From positions 1-32,758 of the forward strand of contig JAPEVF010000510.1 in the NCBI GenBank assembly GCA_029747585.1: a DNA stretch of 32,758 nt, written 5' to 3'. The translations under genes were made by a program, and so were the position numbers. This document shows positions 9,508 through 19,753 of this stretch, one piece after another. Numbering within the stretch: the stretch's first letter is position 1; each line of letters starts with the position of its first letter. The notes below the pieces were generated by a model. That model was not told where the DNA came from, did no database searches, and was given only the letters and a program-made list of their open reading frames with translations. Source of the stretch: Pleurotus djamor (lineage: Eukaryota; Basidiomycota; Agaricomycetes; Agaricales; Pleurotaceae).

Positions 9508-10582
9508 TTCAGCGAGGATGTTGAATGGACCAAGAATGAACTGGAGCAGCCTTGCCTGATGCGCGGCCGAAATGCCGAAGCTTCCCACAGTCAATCTAAG
9601 ACTCTCACAGTCAGTAAGGAAACGGCGCCGANTTTTTTACTCACCTATCGGGTGCCGATTTTGTTCTGGTTTCCTCAAGTTTGCCTGGCCTCCTCTGTAC
9701 AAGCAAACGCGTCGCTGCTGTACTCTGTATCCACAAAGACCTGCGAATCTCAGGCTTCGTTAGGCCTTGTCCATGGCCTGATCAATCTGCTTACCCCATT
9801 CAAACTCGCAAGAAACTCTTCTGACTGATTTTGGCTCACTAGTCAAGTTCTTGCTCCGCGGTCTGCAGGAAAAGCTGGGAATTCAGCGTGACTATGGGGG
9901 ACAAAGGAGATGAAAGGAGTTCATAGGCTCACAAGTATGTCCTTGCTGGGTTTGGCCTTGGCACTTGAGCTTGATACGGTGCCGTGTATCTCTTTAGATT
10001 CTCCCCAAAATCGGAATTCTGTCTTTAAGCGATGCCCGATATCAGCTATGTTTCGAATAAAATCAAGACCTAGAACTTTCCCCGAACGTCTGAATGAGAA
10101 GGCTAGGTCCATGTCCTAGGCTCTGGTGGTAAATACGGGAGACGTTCGTTTCCCTCCGATTCTGCCTACACCAACCCATGAGTCACCTGTTCTCTCAGCT
10201 TTGGAACCAATGTGTACGCTCCCCAAGCTCAGTAAACGCGGCCTTTACAAATATCTGAACCGTCCAGTCAGCGTAGGCAACAAGTACTCGAGACCGTTCG
10301 GGCTACCCTTTCTCATTGTCCCAGACCTGGACTTTGTCTCAGAGGACCTCTGGCTCTGCGATAGTCTGAGTGGACGCACCGAATTTGCACCCATATGCAT
10401 GGTGTCCTAGTCGAGCTCTGGGCACGAAGTTGTTCGCATACTTCCTCCTACTAGGTGATGTGCGTACCAGACAAAGCAGGTCCCCGTTCACATAAACGCT
10501 CATCCATACTCACAATATCTCTGGGTTGTCCTCCGCGCATAAATTGGAACGCTTTTCGTTGGTTTCCCGATCCCCCGACGCC
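9508..10582 (-). pseudogene. Possible decayed P-loop GTPase-like gene
   Basis: Fragments on the minus strand occur in the order expected for the basidiomycete G-domain (AIG1-like) P-loop proteins. CVGVGGSGNQRKAFQFM at about 10562-10582 and onward resembles a P-loop, with Asn where GSGK[ST] has Lys. SGKVLGLDFIRNIADIGHRL near 10040-10090 parallels the family block GK.LAGV.Y.HRISD.R, and EFRFWGES follows. QIDQAMDKA at 9763-9789 and SAAHQARLLQFILGPFNIL near 9515-9570 parallel the later DKGA and SAH segments. Frames change between fragments, stops intervene and key residues differ, so no working protein is possible. No N-terminus could be placed. The alignments rest on my memory of the family and each alone is weak; the ordered set is what makes it credible. 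The N at 9632 lies in an apparent intron. Confidence 0.3.
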
Positions 10583-11301
10583 TACGCAGCCTGTCAGATC
10601 GTACAATCGAAAGGATAGATAACCCTGCCTGGGGATACAGGTACGATTTCCTCATCGGACGCATACAAAATCAGAAGTTCTCTCCTAGACATCGTATCCA
10701 GCTTTAATCGTCGTTGCTATTCCACAGCCTCATCGATGCAAGACATCGTCATTCCTTGCTCGAGGAGGTGAGACATGTCTTTGGCGAATAATAGTGTTCG
10801 GTACTTACGGGGAAATAGACACTTCGATCATGTCCATCCATAGCTACACTTGGATGTGGTTGATTCGTAGCCGAATCCGCTAGACTGCTAGAACGAACTC
10901 AGTCGACCGAAATCATCTGGGCCTACTCCCCAAGGATCGCTCCACCCTCCACCTTTGTGTTGGATGCGTACCACAGCCCTCCCAGCGCTTCGCAGACATA
11001 CGAGCCATGTTTCTGCTCATCGCATGCGCCGATCGCTGAGACAGATTCGTGCCGGCGGGTGGTCATGGTCAAAGCGCACAATTGTGTTNAAAAAGTTTTT
11101 CGAGGACGAGTGGCACCGTGCTCACGTGCGTTGTTAAAACCAACATTGGCCACAGCGTTCCTCCTTCTCTCTCTTCCTCCGCTACCTTCGCCTCCCACAT
11201 TTCGTATCGACCTCCGTTCAACAAAATTCTTTCGCGACTTCTACCCACCCATCCACCACATAATCTACATCTTCGCAGTAAATAACTCCATCGAATCCAC
11301 G
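10583..11301. other. Gene-free stretch upstream of the nuclear-type gene
   Basis: Contains a short minus-strand open stretch (MSRRELLILYASDEE, about 10600-10700) that might be the upstream end of the GTPase-like relic, and the promoter and 5' leader of the next gene. The N at 11089 precedes five A's in this leader. The frame is open upstream of the chosen ATG, but the sequence there lacks any conserved feature. Confidence 0.4.
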
Positions 11302-13283
11302 ATGTCAGTCGACCCCGCCGAAGCGCAAATTCCTCCCCCTCCCATTATCCCAAGGTTCCATAATCCGTGGACTGGCACCTCAATCGTGACCCACCCTTTC
11401 TACATCCCTCACCGAGGATACGTATATATCAGCCGTGAATATGTGGACGTTCCGTCACGTTCAAACCCCTTCGGGCTTCCACCTTCGATGGGACCTATTG
11501 CGACTGGTCCCGCTTACGGATTCGGCGCGTTCCCTGGTAACAACGGTCCTCGGAGAGAGCTCCTCGTTGGTCCTCACGATGAACTTCGTGAATCGGTGGC
11601 GATATATCCAATTGACGATGCCGCTGCGGTGACGAACGAAGAGGAAAGTGATGATGAGGATTCGGTACGTGTCTTCCCACTAGTCATATCTTCGCTACAT
11701 GCTCATCACGTCTGATGTGCGGTTTAGGACTCTGGTCCTCATGAGGATGACGATTCCTCTGTTCCCCCTGCTCCTGGAGGGCAAACGAACCAGGGAACTA
11801 CCACCAACCCGCGGCCACGACAACCACAACTGGGGGAGGTGCCTACCCAGCTACGCCGACTCATCACAGTCAGTGTCTTCTTTCGCGTACCCTAGAGTAA
11901 TTGTTGACGTTGACTGATCGACTCTTCTTCCTTCCAGAGATTCTCCCAAATTCAAGAGTACGAGGACAACAGTAACAATGAAGATGGCGGCTATTCTGAT
12001 AGTGACGAGGAATCTACCGAAGAAGCCGTTGGAGCTGAACATGCTTTTAATGGGCAGGTATGTACTCTTCCCTTTCTTTCGAGGCCGTTCCCTATATTGA
12101 TATGGCCTCCTCTTCGCAGGATCCCGAATCTAACTCCTCCAATTATGAACTTGGCGTCGCTGTTATCCAATCGTCCGCTTCAATCCTCGCCGAATACGAT
12201 CGTCAACGCAAGGAAGCAGCCGCAACTAATAGCCAACCTGCTGCAGGAACATCTCGTGCTGCCAATACGCGTGTTGATGACGCTGAACGCGAGGCCACAG
12301 ACGAGGACGAAGATGAGGATGCCGCGGTTTCGTACCCACATACCCACATCAACTTCAAGTCTCTCAAAGACTCGATCCTCGAGGCCAACTTGAACAAGAG
12401 CGGTCGTACAGCGAAACCGGCTGTGGCTCGTACCCACCAGCGACCTAGCAAGAGGAGGACGCCAAGGAAGAAGACTGCTGAGAAGCCTAGGCGCGAAGGA
12501 GGAAGGAAGAGCGCTCGTATCGCAGCCAATTCTGCGGTCACCGTTGCTGAAGTCACCACCGACCTCCCTGGCGATATTGACAATGTAAAAAGCGCTGACG
12601 ATAGCTCTGTCGGTGTTCCTTTTGTCCTCGAAGAAGAGGAGGAGGAGGAGGAAGTCTCTGGGGGTCACTTTGCTGCCGACGATGTTGGTTCCGACTCTCT
12701 ATCTGCGCCTCCTCAAGACCTCTTACAGGAAAACCTGTCTCCTGCGTCCTTGGCCGATGAGGATTCGACCCAAGCGGCTGATGTCAAATCCCTACAAGCC
12801 TCTCCTCCTCCTGTGGCTCCAACGACCCGATCTGGTAGGAGAGTCAATGTTCGTAAGGGACCACGAATGCCAGATGAGTATATCACCGCTGCTGGCTCGA
12901 CGACGAAGAAAGATAAAGGCAAGGGGAAGGCGGTGGAGACGAATACAGCTGGGAAAGCAACCTCAGATGTTACGGAGCTCAGTGTTCCTGTCGCCGTCGA
13001 TCTTTCCTTCAAAGTAAAGAGCCGGAAAGGACGAAGGAGACAATCGAGTAAAGTCACGCTTGACCATGCTCTTTTGGACGACAAGATCAAGAGCAACCAA
13101 GTTCCACCTCATTCGAGCAAGAACCGTGATTCATCTCGTGTCACCATCACTATCCCAGCTCGTCCGACTGTGCCTGCGCCTTCTACTAGCAAAGGCGCGA
13201 AACGTCGCCGGGCCGTTCACGATAACGCTGAGGTGGTCGCCAATACCGAAGCTCGACCGGCTAAGAAGGCTAAGCGGGGTTGA
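11302..13283 (+). CDS. Large disordered nuclear-type protein (4 exons), unrecognised
   Basis: Exons 11302-11664, 11728-11868, 11938-12057 and 12120-13283, all phase 0 with introns of 62-69 bp, encode 595 residues from MSVDPAEAQ. Residues 1-110 are Pro/Gly/aromatic-rich (PPPPIIPRFHNPW, GLPPSMGPIATGPAYGFGAF). The middle is acidic (NEEESDDEDS, YSDSDEESTEEA, EEEEEEEE). The C-terminal half alternates acidic segments with basic patches that look like nuclear localisation or DNA-binding tails: SKRRTPRKKTAEKPRREGG, TRSGRRVNVRKGPRMP, SRKGRRRQSSK, and a terminal KRRR...PAKKAKRG. No folded domain is recognised. A chromatin- or DNA-associated role is an inference from composition. It is single copy here and flanked by unrelated genes. 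All splice sites are GT-AG and restore one long frame, so the model is well supported although function is unknown. Confidence 0.8.
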
Positions 13284-13901
13284 TATCCTTCTTGGTTTGT
13301 CCATCTTGTATCGTTGTTCCGTTTCTCGTTTCGTGCTTCGTCCAACCGTTCCGCTTGCATCCATTTCCCAGTCCCATTTAGGTTTGTATCAATAGGTTTG
13401 TAGACACATTTTTTTATCATTTCGTCCATTTCTCCCATGCTTCTACTTTTTATATAATTTGCTGCTTCTAGATACGCACTGTATCGTTACCATACTTCCC
13501 ATTACGACCTTTTATGACCACTTATGTCCTATCCCATGTATTCACCATATAATCTATATGCCTTTATGACCAAATCGCGGCTTCCCATCGAGGTCATACC
13601 CGATCTCCGTGGTTTTTGCTAGTGTCGCGGAAAGTAGCGCAATCTTCCAGGTACTCATGTTCAAGAATAAAGGAAGATAATCAGTCTCCAGTTGCTCTTC
13701 GAGGGACCCAGAGGAGAGAATACATATTGAGCAAATCCACCATCCAACGGTCCATTGTGAATCACGACCCTGTGGCCTCAGGGTCGAGTCGAACAATGGT
13801 GGTCGGAATCTAAATGTGGCAAGTCAGAATGGTTGAGCGCTGCTTTCGCGCCAGGCCACACTTCGTTCTTTCCTCCTCACATCTTCGAAAGTAACGAAAC
13901 C
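13284..13901. other. Intergenic region between the nuclear-type and large F-box genes
   Basis: Pyrimidine-rich 3' flank of the upstream gene, then the promoter of the F-box gene. A minus-strand ORF at 13554-13796 has no recognisable feature. Nothing else is seen. Confidence 0.45.
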
Positions 13902-15690
13902 ATGGTGAGATACCTGCCTTATTTTTTCAATTAGTAGATATCTCACCGCTTCAAACCAGCCTCTAACCGACCCTACAAACTTCCAAGATGACATCGACTG
14001 CGAGATTTCTACTCTCGAGGATAAGATTCGAGATTTGAAGACCCGTCGAAATGAATTCAGCTTTATCGGCCAGCTTCCGGACGAGGTCCTCTCAACGATC
14101 TTCATACTCATGCGCGACGACGCGCTGAGTTCTCCCAGTCCTGCCGGGAAATTAACCTGGTTGAACATCTCACCAGTCTGTCGGCACTGGCGACAACTTA
14201 GTCTCGCGACGCCAGCCTTGTGGTCATACATCGACTTCACCAACCTCGACTGCGCAGAAGCGATGATGCAAAGATCAAAGGCAGTGCCTCTCAGCGTGAA
14301 AATTACCCTCGCAGGCGATTCAAGCGGTGACAGGCTCTGGGAGCTCGCGTCGGACGCCATTTCCAGGATGCCGCTTCGGGAGATTGATATCGAGACCCCC
14401 GAATACGGAGAAATGTTGCAGTTGCTGGAGCAACGACAATTCCGACCAGTACCATCTCTACAGTCTCTCAAACTGACCTGTCTTACGATTGAAGAAGATT
14501 ATGATCTTGTTGAATGGTCTTGGTACGGTGTGCCTTCGCTAGTCCGTCTTGAACTTGTGAACACACCGATACCCGAGTACTTCGAAGTGTTCCCCAACCT
14601 TAGGATCCTCAAGATCAATCCTCCAGAGCTGTTCTCAGTCGAGGAGACAGTGGACATACTTCGATATACCCCGCGCGTCGAGGAACTTTCACTTGCATCT
14701 TTACATGGCGACCCGTATGGTCCACCCCCAGAAGTCGTGAACCTACCATATCTCAGGTCGTTGGAGCTCCGAGCACATGATGAGCGAGTGGCTCGCATCT
14801 TTGGATACCTTTCCTTCCCTCCTTTCGCATCTTCATTGCTCAGCTTCCGCCAACATTCCGCTCCGCCACTCTCAAAGACTTCCGAACTCCCTCAAATTGT
14901 GAAACTTTGGTCACGCTTTGTGCAGGACTTAACTTTGAGTTCTACCTCCCCACCCCCGGAGCTCGTCGCAAAGTTGACCATGGATCATGCCAAGGGAACC
15001 TTTGTATTCGCAATCTTCCAAGGGAATGCACCCTCTGGGACAGAAGAAGAGAAGCCTTGCCTGGAATTAGAATATCCTCTGCCCGAGGATGACTCCATCA
15101 TCGAACTAATTCGCACTGTGTCATCTCGCGTCCGATGTTTATCTGTTTTCTACGTCAAGATAACAGATACCTGGCATGACTTCTTACTGCATTTCCAAGA
15201 GATCCACACTCTAACTTTGAACAAATGCCACCTCTCAATTATCGACATTCTCATCCCATCGCCTTGGGATCGCGGTCACATGCCGTTCCCAAGCTTAAAC
15301 ACCCTAATTCTCGCGAACTATGAAGTCAAAGATGGTGCATTTATGTGCGGCTACCCAACACCAGAAGGACACCTTGGCTTGATTCTTGGTCTTTGTAAAC
15401 TACGGGTCATTCAAGATGTCCGGGTCGTCCAAACGACGATGGCCAATACTGTGAAGAAGCAGTTTCGCAGCGACGGAGTCAGAGTCCAGTGGTTAGGCTG
15501 CCAGACAGTCAAAACGGACGGTGACGATGCTTCCGAGACAAGCAGCGACTCGGACGACAGCGACAGTGATGGGCACAACATGCTTAATAGCAGTAAGCAT
15601 GGCAGCTACGACAGTGACGACTATATCAGCAGCACTGACGAGGAGGACGACGAGGATGAAGAGTACGATGATGACTTTGAGTCTGATTGA
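13902..15690 (+). CDS. F-box protein with C-terminal acidic tail, 577 residues
   Basis: A classical Agaricomycete F-box protein. I place the start at ATG 13902-13904, which forms a coding exon of only the start codon. A 55-bp intron (13905-13959, GTGAG...CAG) follows, and exon 2 runs 13960-15690 without a break. This yields MPLTDPTNFQDDIDCEISTL, then a coiled-coil-like segment (EDKIRDLKTRR) of the kind that often precedes the F-box in these proteins. The F-box itself is GQLPDEVLSTIFILMRDD ... WLNISPVCRHWRQLSLATPALWSYI (about residues 34-85). An LRR-like region follows (LRSLELRAHDERV, IHTLTLNKCHL). The last 60 or so residues are almost wholly Asp, Glu and Ser. An internal ATG at 14035 would still include the F-box but lose the coiled coil. 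It is unrelated to the array F-box family beyond the fold. Predicted SCF substrate adaptor; target unknown. Confidence 0.85.
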
Positions 15691-16560
15691 ACTCTGTACT
15701 TTGTGGGTAGCCAGGAGAGAATTGAATGTAATGTGTACGCATCTTCGAGTCATACCTACACTTAAACTGTACTTTGTACCTTCTCTACATGTACTCTATA
15801 TTGTATCATGGCTGGGTTTGGGTCGTTTCGAAGTTCTAGGAGCTTGGTCCTCCTAACCCCTCCAGTCACATGGCCTTCATGACGCGTCGCGCCTAGACTC
15901 TATGTGTTTCACTGTTGCTTGTTCGCTCCTTGGGCCTTGAGTGTTACCCTTCGACGAGAGCCTTTCTCATCAATCTCGCAAATTTATTCTCTCTTGAAGT
16001 ACTTGCTTGTCTCCACAAATACGGATGCCGTATACTCACGCGGACGGGTGAGCCCCTCTGTGACCAAGCCTTATGCTTTCGTGGCAAGCTCGAGTTAAGT
16101 AGGTTATCGGTCCTTACCTACGTTGAGTATAATGAGCAAGGGACTGACCTTTATATTTTCTAGGACATAATATGCATATAAATTCCGAAAGATTGATCCC
16201 AGAACAAGTCGTAGTCGGGATCGGAACGTTCAACGGAACTTCGCCTTGAAACAGTGGGTGTCAAGTGTTTCTCGCATTTTCACCGGACAGGAAGACGCTG
16301 AGCCTGGTCTGAGTAGCTCACGCATCGCTGTTAAGGAAGACTAAGGATACTTCGAACCTCTACCTTGTGACCAGCGGCGGGTTGAAGCATGATCAGGGGA
16401 AGCACGTCGTGAGATACACCCAATCATCGTCGAATCGCCTTTACCTTCCTCATTTGACGAATTCCATACTTCCCTGTTTCCAAGCTTTGATGCACAGCTC
16501 GGGCTCGGCGACATACTGTCCTGTTAGGGCTGAAAGAACGGTCAGGCATATCGCACCTTA
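15691..16560. other. Gene-free stretch downstream of the large F-box gene
   Basis: 3' flank and about 800 bp of sequence with only short ORFs on both strands. No paralogue within the window and no motif. The array begins to its right. Confidence 0.45.
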
Positions 16561-16620
16561 GGTCTCGTTTCGCCGAGGCACTTTGAGGATCGCCCCAGGC
16601 TCCAACCCAGGGTGGTAATG

Positions 16621-16730
16621 GGAGACGTCTGGGTGTTCGGCACCGAGTCTCGGGCAATATGTAACGATGTCCCATCATTGGTGGATTCAACAAATCTACA
16701 CGGCTCAAGCACCGCACGCGGTGTCAATCA
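16621..16730 (-). pseudogene. D3, relic of a small divergent ORF upstream of M3
   Basis: The minus strand reads RDSVPNTQTSPITTL, matching RDSVAKTQASAIKWGH (upstream of M5) and RDSVAKSRASAIEWCH (upstream of M6). D3 lacks their shared stop position and is interrupted upstream. Function unknown. The three relics occupy the same place, diverging from an M gene. Confidence 0.3.
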
Positions 16731-16838
16731 TTCAGCAATGGGTGCGGTGTTCGTCGGTGCCGATGCTTTTACGGACGATCGATTGGACATGGGAAGCAGA
16801 GTATGCCTCGTCCATGTGGTCGACGGAGCCTTGAGAAA

Positions 16839-16850
16839 CGATAAAATCGG
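16839..16850 (+). promoter_or_regulatory. GATAAA core-promoter-like element of M3
   Basis: CGATAAAATCGG sits 45 bp before the M3 ATG. M5 (29280-29295) and M6 (32143-32158) carry CGATAAA at -50 and -45, and M2 carries CGATGAA at -57. It may serve as a TATA-type box. Confidence 0.5.
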
Positions 16851-16883
16851 GCAGTGAACGTGAGTGCACACATCAGTCACTCC

Positions 16884-17597
16884 ATGATACTCAGTCTTCC
16901 ACTTTTAAAGGCCTTCATAGTCATGTCGAATGCGTTGGCGTTCCATTGGACAGCGACACCACCGAACCCGCCAGTCGTGGAGGAGGAACGTCTTACGAAA
17001 GGGACCTTCGAGCGAACTCTCAGGTATCAAGTTTTCTTCCTTCGCGTGAGTGATTTCCCCATTTGCAACGGTAAAAACACTGACCAACGGCTGAGAAAGA
17101 TGTTTGTTTGGGCTACCACCATGATGGAAGCCGCTTCGTCGTTTCACGAAGGACTCACAAGCAACACAGCCAGTAATATGTCACTGATCCTTGTTGGTGC
17201 ATTGATGTGCATCTCTGGAAGTTTCTTACGCCTATGGTGCTTCAAAATTCTCGGGAAGATGTTTGACTTTCAATTTCGCATCCACGCCGACCACAAGCTC
17301 GTCACCTCAGGGCCGTATCAATATGTTCGCCACCCCAGCTACACGGGCTGGTTCTCAATGGTGATTGGTGTGACGTTGGTCGTCTTCGCCCCTGGGTCCT
17401 GTTTGAGAGAATGCAAAGTACCAAGTATAGGAAGGGCCGTTTCTGCGACATACTGGTGCATCCAGGTCGTTGTTACAATTGCTATGTTGCTAATGCGCTT
17501 GCACGACGAGGACAAAGGGCTACAGGAGAGGTTTGGAGCGGAGTGGGATAGATTCGCGCAGAGGGTACCGTACCGCCTCGTTCCGGCCGTCTACTAG
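16884..17597 (+). CDS. ICMT-like protein-S-isoprenylcysteine O-methyltransferase, copy M3
   Basis: Exons 16884-17045 and 17100-17597 flank a 54-bp intron (GTGAGT...AAAG), giving 219 residues. Because the intron length is a multiple of three and contains no stop, the unspliced frame is also open; paralogue alignment shows it is an intron. The start MILSLPLLKAF matches M5 and M6. Family motifs are all present: WTATPPNPP, FVWATTMMEAASSF, LRLWCFKILGKMFDF, DHKLVTSGPYQYVRHPSYTG, and the C-terminal FGAEWDRFAQRVPYRLVP. It is expected to be an ER membrane enzyme methylating prenylated cysteine carboxylates. It is the only complete M gene of the first array unit, and a 3' piece of a near copy reappears as M4. 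No lesion seen. Confidence 0.85.
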   Translation: MILSLPLLKAFIVMSNALAFHWTATPPNPPVVEEERLTKGTFERTLRYQVFFLRVSDFPICNGKNTDQRLRKMFVWATTMMEAASSFHEGLTSNTASNMSLILVGALMCISGSFLRLWCFKILGKMFDFQFRIHADHKLVTSGPYQYVRHPSYTGWFSMVIGVTLVVFAPGSCLRECKVPSIGRAVSATYWCIQVVVTIAMLLMRLHDEDKGLQERFGAEWDRFAQRVPYRLVPAVY

Positions 17598-18605
17598 ACA
17601 ACCATTTGCTTAGAGACTCTTGTAAAACTACGTAGTGTCTCTTAAAGCTATTCCTATACTCTTTTTCATCCTAATCCTCCGACCAGAAAGAAGGATAACG
17701 AACACCAAATGACTTGAGGCTTTAGGGACAGGAGCGTCTCCTATCGCGTTAGCGCCGATTTTTTTTTCGTTCTTTTTCATGACTCATGACTACCTTCTTG
17801 TCACCATCGTCTCGTATCCCTGCGATAGGATTGCACTCGAAATTCTCCAACTGTGGGAGTCAGACTGAGATGTCTTTCGACGGTCCTTCAAACTAAATGG
17901 GTATTTAGGAAAGTTTGAGGAAAGTTGAGCTTTACCGCACGCCTCAAGCCGTCATCCATCTCAGGCGGCTCTGATCGTTTTCACATCCTTTCGGTACGCA
18001 GATACACTACTGTGGAGACCACCCTGGCACTAAAATTCTCTGTTCCAGATCGTCCTATCAAGACTCGAACCGTCGAACCCTACTCAATTTTCTGAACTCT
18101 TTCTTCCCTTTTCGGCTTTTCAACCTCAAGCAAGCCGTTCTACGTACTCAATACCTCAAGAACACGCCTGAGCATCCACAAAATGTGGGGATTGTTTGCG
18201 GTTGCTCCCAATACCACCCATCGTTCCTGACCAAGGATAACGATGATTCCCTTCATCCCTTCGTCCAGCAACCGTGGCATTCATCTGTGATATGGGGAAT
18301 TCCGCGTCCAACAAGGGAGAGCATCCAAACGCCTTCAGCGCCTTTTCCAGGGCGTCTCCACCGCCTTGGATCATCCCGCCGCTGTGTTCGTGGCCTCTCC
18401 ACAACATGACCAAGTCAACCTCATCTCGTGTTCAGCGTCATCGTATCCGATGAGGAGGTTCTTCCCTCTGTTTTCGACGTCCTTTCATCGTCATTGTGGA
18501 TGCGCGTAAGTGGATGCGCGTACAAAGATACTGCCCCCGCTCCCATCACTGGCTTCGGTCGTCCTGTTTGTCAGATGCTCAAACCTTTCTTACATTCAAT
18601 GCACC
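17598..18605. other. M3 3' flank and upstream half of the E1 spacer
   Basis: Matches the flank of M4 and, more weakly, that of M5. Contains GCGCCGA followed by a long T run (from 17752). Short protein-like segments such as TKDNDDS are shared with spacer 2, perhaps upstream exons of E, but stops and frame changes prevent a model. Confidence 0.4.
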
Positions 18606-19026
18606 ATGTCATTCGCCCCTTCTCTCCGTCAACGCTTATACGTTTGTGGGACCACCCAACATCGCTTTCAGGGACTCATGCTCCCCCCATTTGGGTCTAT
18701 ATGTCAAGCCCTCTTCGCGTCCTGATATCACTGTCACCTCGGACAATCAAGCAGCGAAGGAACATGATGGGCGTGGACATTGCGTGTGGATGGAATTGTT
18801 CACCGTGTTAGACTCTGTCAGGGGAGTCTTTTATCCTGATCTTCGGGATCTTCACGTCGGACATGTGCATCTCGTCCTCCCAACCATCAATGTTGAACCA
18901 GGTGGCGTCTTCCGGACGTGTGTGTCACCAATACTTGGTTGATGCCGCGTGTCGCTGCATGTGGCGAACGAAGGTGGTCGGTTCTGGTACTTCGAGATTC
19001 AAGGATGGTGGTGGTTTGAAAATTAA
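18606..19026 (+). pseudogene. E1, unrecognised decaying gene in the M-A spacer
   Basis: An ATG opens MSFAPSLRQRLYVCG. Relative to E2 at 24.8-25.3 kb, the family frame then shifts by one at a run of six C's near 18685 and continues as GLYVKPSSRPDITV, HVGHVHLVLPTIN and TCVSPILG. At 18940-18942 a TGA replaces the TGG (Trp) codon of E2. Beyond it the frame resumes with NEGGRFWYFEIQGWWWF and ends at TAA 19024-19026. Conservation across the stop shows that both copies descend from a coding gene. I do not recognise the family; the Trp-rich, basic tail is its most distinctive feature. Its upstream exons, if any, could not be placed. Confidence 0.45.
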
Positions 19027-19753
19027 GGATCAGTTCTTGACTCTGCTGGTATGGGCTGAACCTAATTGGATGAGGTACTGGATAGCTAGTGTGGACTCGA
19101 TGGGAGGACTCAGGAAAGCCAGTCAGATGGCCCCATCGCAACAGACGAAATCCCAGCGGCAGTCCCCTGCGCAAGTACTATATCTCGGTACTCTGTATCC
19201 TTTCGTACGCCAAAGTACATCATCTGGGAATTCATCTTCTCCTTTGTTCGGTCTTGTGACCGCTTGAGACTGGGTCTCTTCATTGCCAGCCTGAACTACA
19301 AGAGAACCAACCTAGAATTTCGCCCTTGGGCAAGAGATGCTTTGAAGAAGGTTCGAATTCGCGATCCCGCTGTCGTACTCTACATATCAGATAACCTACA
19401 CGCAAGCTCGAACGCGATGAACCGGCTTTTGAATGGAACTAGCGTCGAGCTACATGTGGAGGCCGGGGAAGGAATCATCACCTGCTCCCATCACGTAAAT
19501 GTGTTGACTTCCAACGCGCGCTACAAGGGCCGATTGAACGGCTACTTCCTGAAACAAGCTGCGGAGTATGCATGTCCAACCGTAACTCAACCCCACTGGA
19601 GTCACGCATCTGAACAATACATACATTATCGCTGATACTCTACGCACAAGCCATGAACTACAACAATGAGAGAAATTGGAATATTAAAGAAAGGCGAAGA
19701 AGGCAAGTCGTCACGACGCGGGAAACATCGGTATCTTGATGTTCAGCTCTTTT
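19027..19753. other. Spacer between E1 and A2
   Basis: Closely matches 25260-25910 in unit 2 over long tracts, for example around the shared sequence near 19140-19220 and 25360-25440. A + strand ORF at 19264-19635 is not kept open in unit 2. No gene is called. Confidence 0.45.

Noticed and set aside
10126..10410. 94-codon + strand ORF
   Set aside because: It lies opposite the ordered GTPase-like fragments, has no paralogue, motif or splice context, and is best read as chance.
10950..11301. Upstream extension of the nuclear-type gene to 10957
   Set aside because: The frame is open but begins with a non-ATG codon, passes through the N at 11089 and resembles no protein; ATG 11302 starts the compositionally coherent protein.
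16854..17597. Uninterrupted 247-codon reading of M3
   Set aside because: It starts at GTG and reads through a 54-bp intron that is clear from GTGAGT, the AG acceptor and alignment with M1 and M5.
19264..19635. 123-codon + strand ORF in the unit 1 spacer
   Set aside because: The duplicate region at 25.5-25.8 kb has indels and stops that close it, so no coding constraint is visible.
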